64,000 nt of DNA from assembly GCA_945901825.1 (NCBI GenBank), contig CAMDMC010000001.1:124001-188000 (forward strand), given 5' to 3'. The notes below the pieces were generated by a model. That model saw only the letters and a program-made list of their open reading frames with translations, searched no databases and was not told the DNA's origin. The DNA comes from Bordetella parapertussis (GTDB taxonomy: Bacteria > Pseudomonadota > Gammaproteobacteria > Burkholderiales > Burkholderiaceae_A). Within the stretch, counting starts at the first letter, position 1. The number at the start of each line of letters is the position of its first letter. Position numbers and translations under genes: made by a program. Of this stretch, positions 62,666-64,000 are shown one piece after another.

Positions 62666-64000
62666 TCGGTTAGACCGTCAAAAAGAAGTTCGACTTCTGC
62701 CTCGGCCAGCCCCATGGGTAAGGAGGGATCAATTCCAAAATAAAGGTTGGCCAGAGCAAGTGCCCAGAGAATGAGAATCATGGGCATTGGGGCTTCTTGG
62801 GGGCTGGTCGCTGCATGCTTTTCACTGAGCTTTCCAAAATAGGTCACCTCGACGACTCGCCAAATGTAGACCACAGCCATTAGTGAACTCAGCAAAACGA
62901 AGCCAAGCAGAACAATTCCGAGGGTTCCAAGCTCGAGCAAGGCCTGAATCAACATGACCTTACTAATAAACCCAGCGGTCAGGGGCACACCAATAAGTGA
63001 GAAACCTGCCAATACGAACCCTGCCATAGTGAGGGGCATCTTTTTTGCTGTACCTGCGAGGTCGTTGAGGTTGGAGCTTCCAAACCGCCATACGAGACAA
63101 CCCACTGCCATAAAAAGTGCCGACTTCATCAGGGCATGGTTAAAGACGTGAACAATGGCAGCCGTTAGACCCGCAGTACTTACAATACTTAAGGCTAAGA
63201 GTATGTAGCCCATTTGTGCAACAGATGAATAGGCGAGCATGCGCTTGAGGTCTTTACTGAAAATGGCAAGCGTCGAGCCAACAAGGAAGGCAAGAACAGC
63301 CAGCGGCATAAGTACAGCCGAGAAAAGAGATGCATGGTCGGGGAGGTTGGGCTGAAGAACAGCAAAGTCAAACTTAATAAGTAGGTAGATGGCAACCTTG
63401 GTTGAGCATGCAGCAAGAAAAACCGTGACCGGTGTTGGCGCGAACTGATACGCGTTGGGTAGCCAGGCGTGCATGGGGAAGATGGCCGCTTTAAGCGCGA
63501 GGCCCAAAATAATGAAGCCTGAGGCAATCAGCACGGGTGTGGTTTCAGAGACTTCAGAAAGGCGTGTTGCCAGGTCATCGAAGTTTAGTGTCCCTGTCAT
63601 CATGTACAGGTAACCAACGCCAATAAGGTAGAAGGTTGCCCCGAGTGAACCCGTGACCAAATACTTGAATGAGGCTGTCAAAGATTGTCGCTTTGGCCCG
63701 GCCGCAACCAGAACGTAGGATGCAAGCGAAGAGATCTCCATGAATACAAAGGCATTGAATGCATCTGCGGTAACAACAATGCCCAGAAGGCCCGAGCTTG
63801 CAAGAAGCCAGCAGGACAGAAACAGTGCGTGATGCTCTCGCCCCATTTCACTCTCGAGGCTTTTGGCTCCCCACAAAAGGGCGACAAAGGAACCCCCCGA
63901 AATGATCAGCGCCATGACGGCCGAGAAGGGTGTTACCAAGAGCCCAATTCCAAAGGGAACAGGCCAGCTACCCATCTCGTAGGGCATAGATCCCTGACTT
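62662..64000 (-). CDS. monovalent cation/H+ antiporter subunit D-like, 5' end outside window
   Basis: This is a second canonical antiporter subunit. FVFMEISSLASYVLV has the TM5 Glu, and LALKAAIFPMHAWLPNAY the TM7 Lys and His; CSTKVAIYLLIKF provides the TM8 Lys. The ATG at 63987 is probably internal: the first visible residues, MGSWPVPFGIG, correspond to a point about 60 residues into relatives, and the frame stays open to the window edge. The rest of the operon (for example MrpC-, E-, F-, G-like genes) would lie to the right. Confidence 0.9.
   Translation of the reverse strand, partial: SQGSMPYEMGSWPVPFGIGLLVTPFSAVMALIISGGSFVALLWGAKSLESEMGREHHALFLSCWLLASSGLLGIVVTADAFNAFVFMEISSLASYVLVAAGPKRQSLTASFKYLVTGSLGATFYLIGVGYLYMMTGTLNFDDLATRLSEVSETTPVLIASGFIILGLALKAAIFPMHAWLPNAYQFAPTPVTVFLAACSTKVAIYLLIKFDFAVLQPNLPDHASLFSAVLMPLAVLAFLVGSTLAIFSKDLKRMLAYSSVAQMGYILLALSIVSTAGLTAAIVHVFNHALMKSALFMAVGCLVWRFGSSNLNDLAGTAKKMPLTMAGFVLAGFSLIGVPLTAGFISKVMLIQALLELGTLGIVLLGFVLLSSLMAVVYIWRVVEVTYFGKLSEKHAATSPQEAPMPMILILWALALANLYFGIDPSLPMGLAEAEVELLFDGLTE

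Overview
The window reads as chromosomal DNA of a betaproteobacterium, most likely in the order Burkholderiales. The evidence is gene order that I know from that group: lpxK-Trm112-kdsB next to xseA-sodB; icd-DUF192-csp-clpS-clpA; dut-coaBC-lspA-ileS-ribF-purN-rsmB; desaturase-mltD-gloB-methyltransferase-rnhA-dnaQ; argA-hrpA; Nudix-aat-bpt-pyrD; and a solute:sodium symporter with its DUF4212 small subunit beside a CBS/DUF294 protein. Base composition is moderate and coding is dense, with many 4-base start/stop overlaps. I cannot name genus or species. I see no insertion sequence, prophage, CRISPR array or rRNA. There is one tRNA, an initiator tRNA-Met.

Layout. 0-4.3 kb: lipid A/KDO genes (kdsB, Trm112, lpxK) divergent from xseA-sodB across a 370-base AT-rich gap with two DnaA-box-like sites. 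4.3-9.4 kb: DUF192 protein, isocitrate dehydrogenase, cold-shock protein, and the ClpS adaptor with the ClpA unfoldase. 9.4-11.5 kb: a flavocytochrome c sulfide dehydrogenase pair (fccAB) with strong terminators, followed by a scrap of a transaldolase gene. 11.5-24.6 kb: housekeeping genes for dUTP, CoA, lipoprotein processing, tRNA charging, flavin, purine, rRNA methylation, membrane lipid, cell wall and methylglyoxal. 24.6-31.5 kb: an RND efflux pair spliced between rnhA and dnaQ, then three genes I do not recognise. 31.5-39.2 kb: a short BLUF photoreceptor, argA, hrpA, a MoCF-domain protein and a PBP7-type endopeptidase. 39.2-45.5 kb: an IclR regulator divergent from lutA-lutB (no lutC here), then pyrD, bpt, aat, a Nudix hydrolase and tRNA-fMet. 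45.6-50.8 kb: a MaoC hydratase, a second RND pump and a small HNH protein.

50.8-54.9 kb is the part I find most interesting: a PnuC-family transporter, a NadR-type P-loop kinase, a TPP (thiamine pyrophosphate) riboswitch with a visible Shine-Dalgarno-sequestering hairpin, a TonB-dependent receptor and a MarR regulator. The riboswitch makes the receptor a predicted thiamine receptor. It also raises the possibility that the PnuC-like protein and its kinase form a thiamine import-and-phosphorylation route rather than a nicotinamide riboside route.

55-64 kb: the symporter operon, a TPR protein, a small membrane protein, the CBS/DUF294 protein, and three MrpD/NuoN-like antiporter subunits whose operon runs off the right edge. 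The third antiporter subunit appears shortened and has lost part of the usual motif set.
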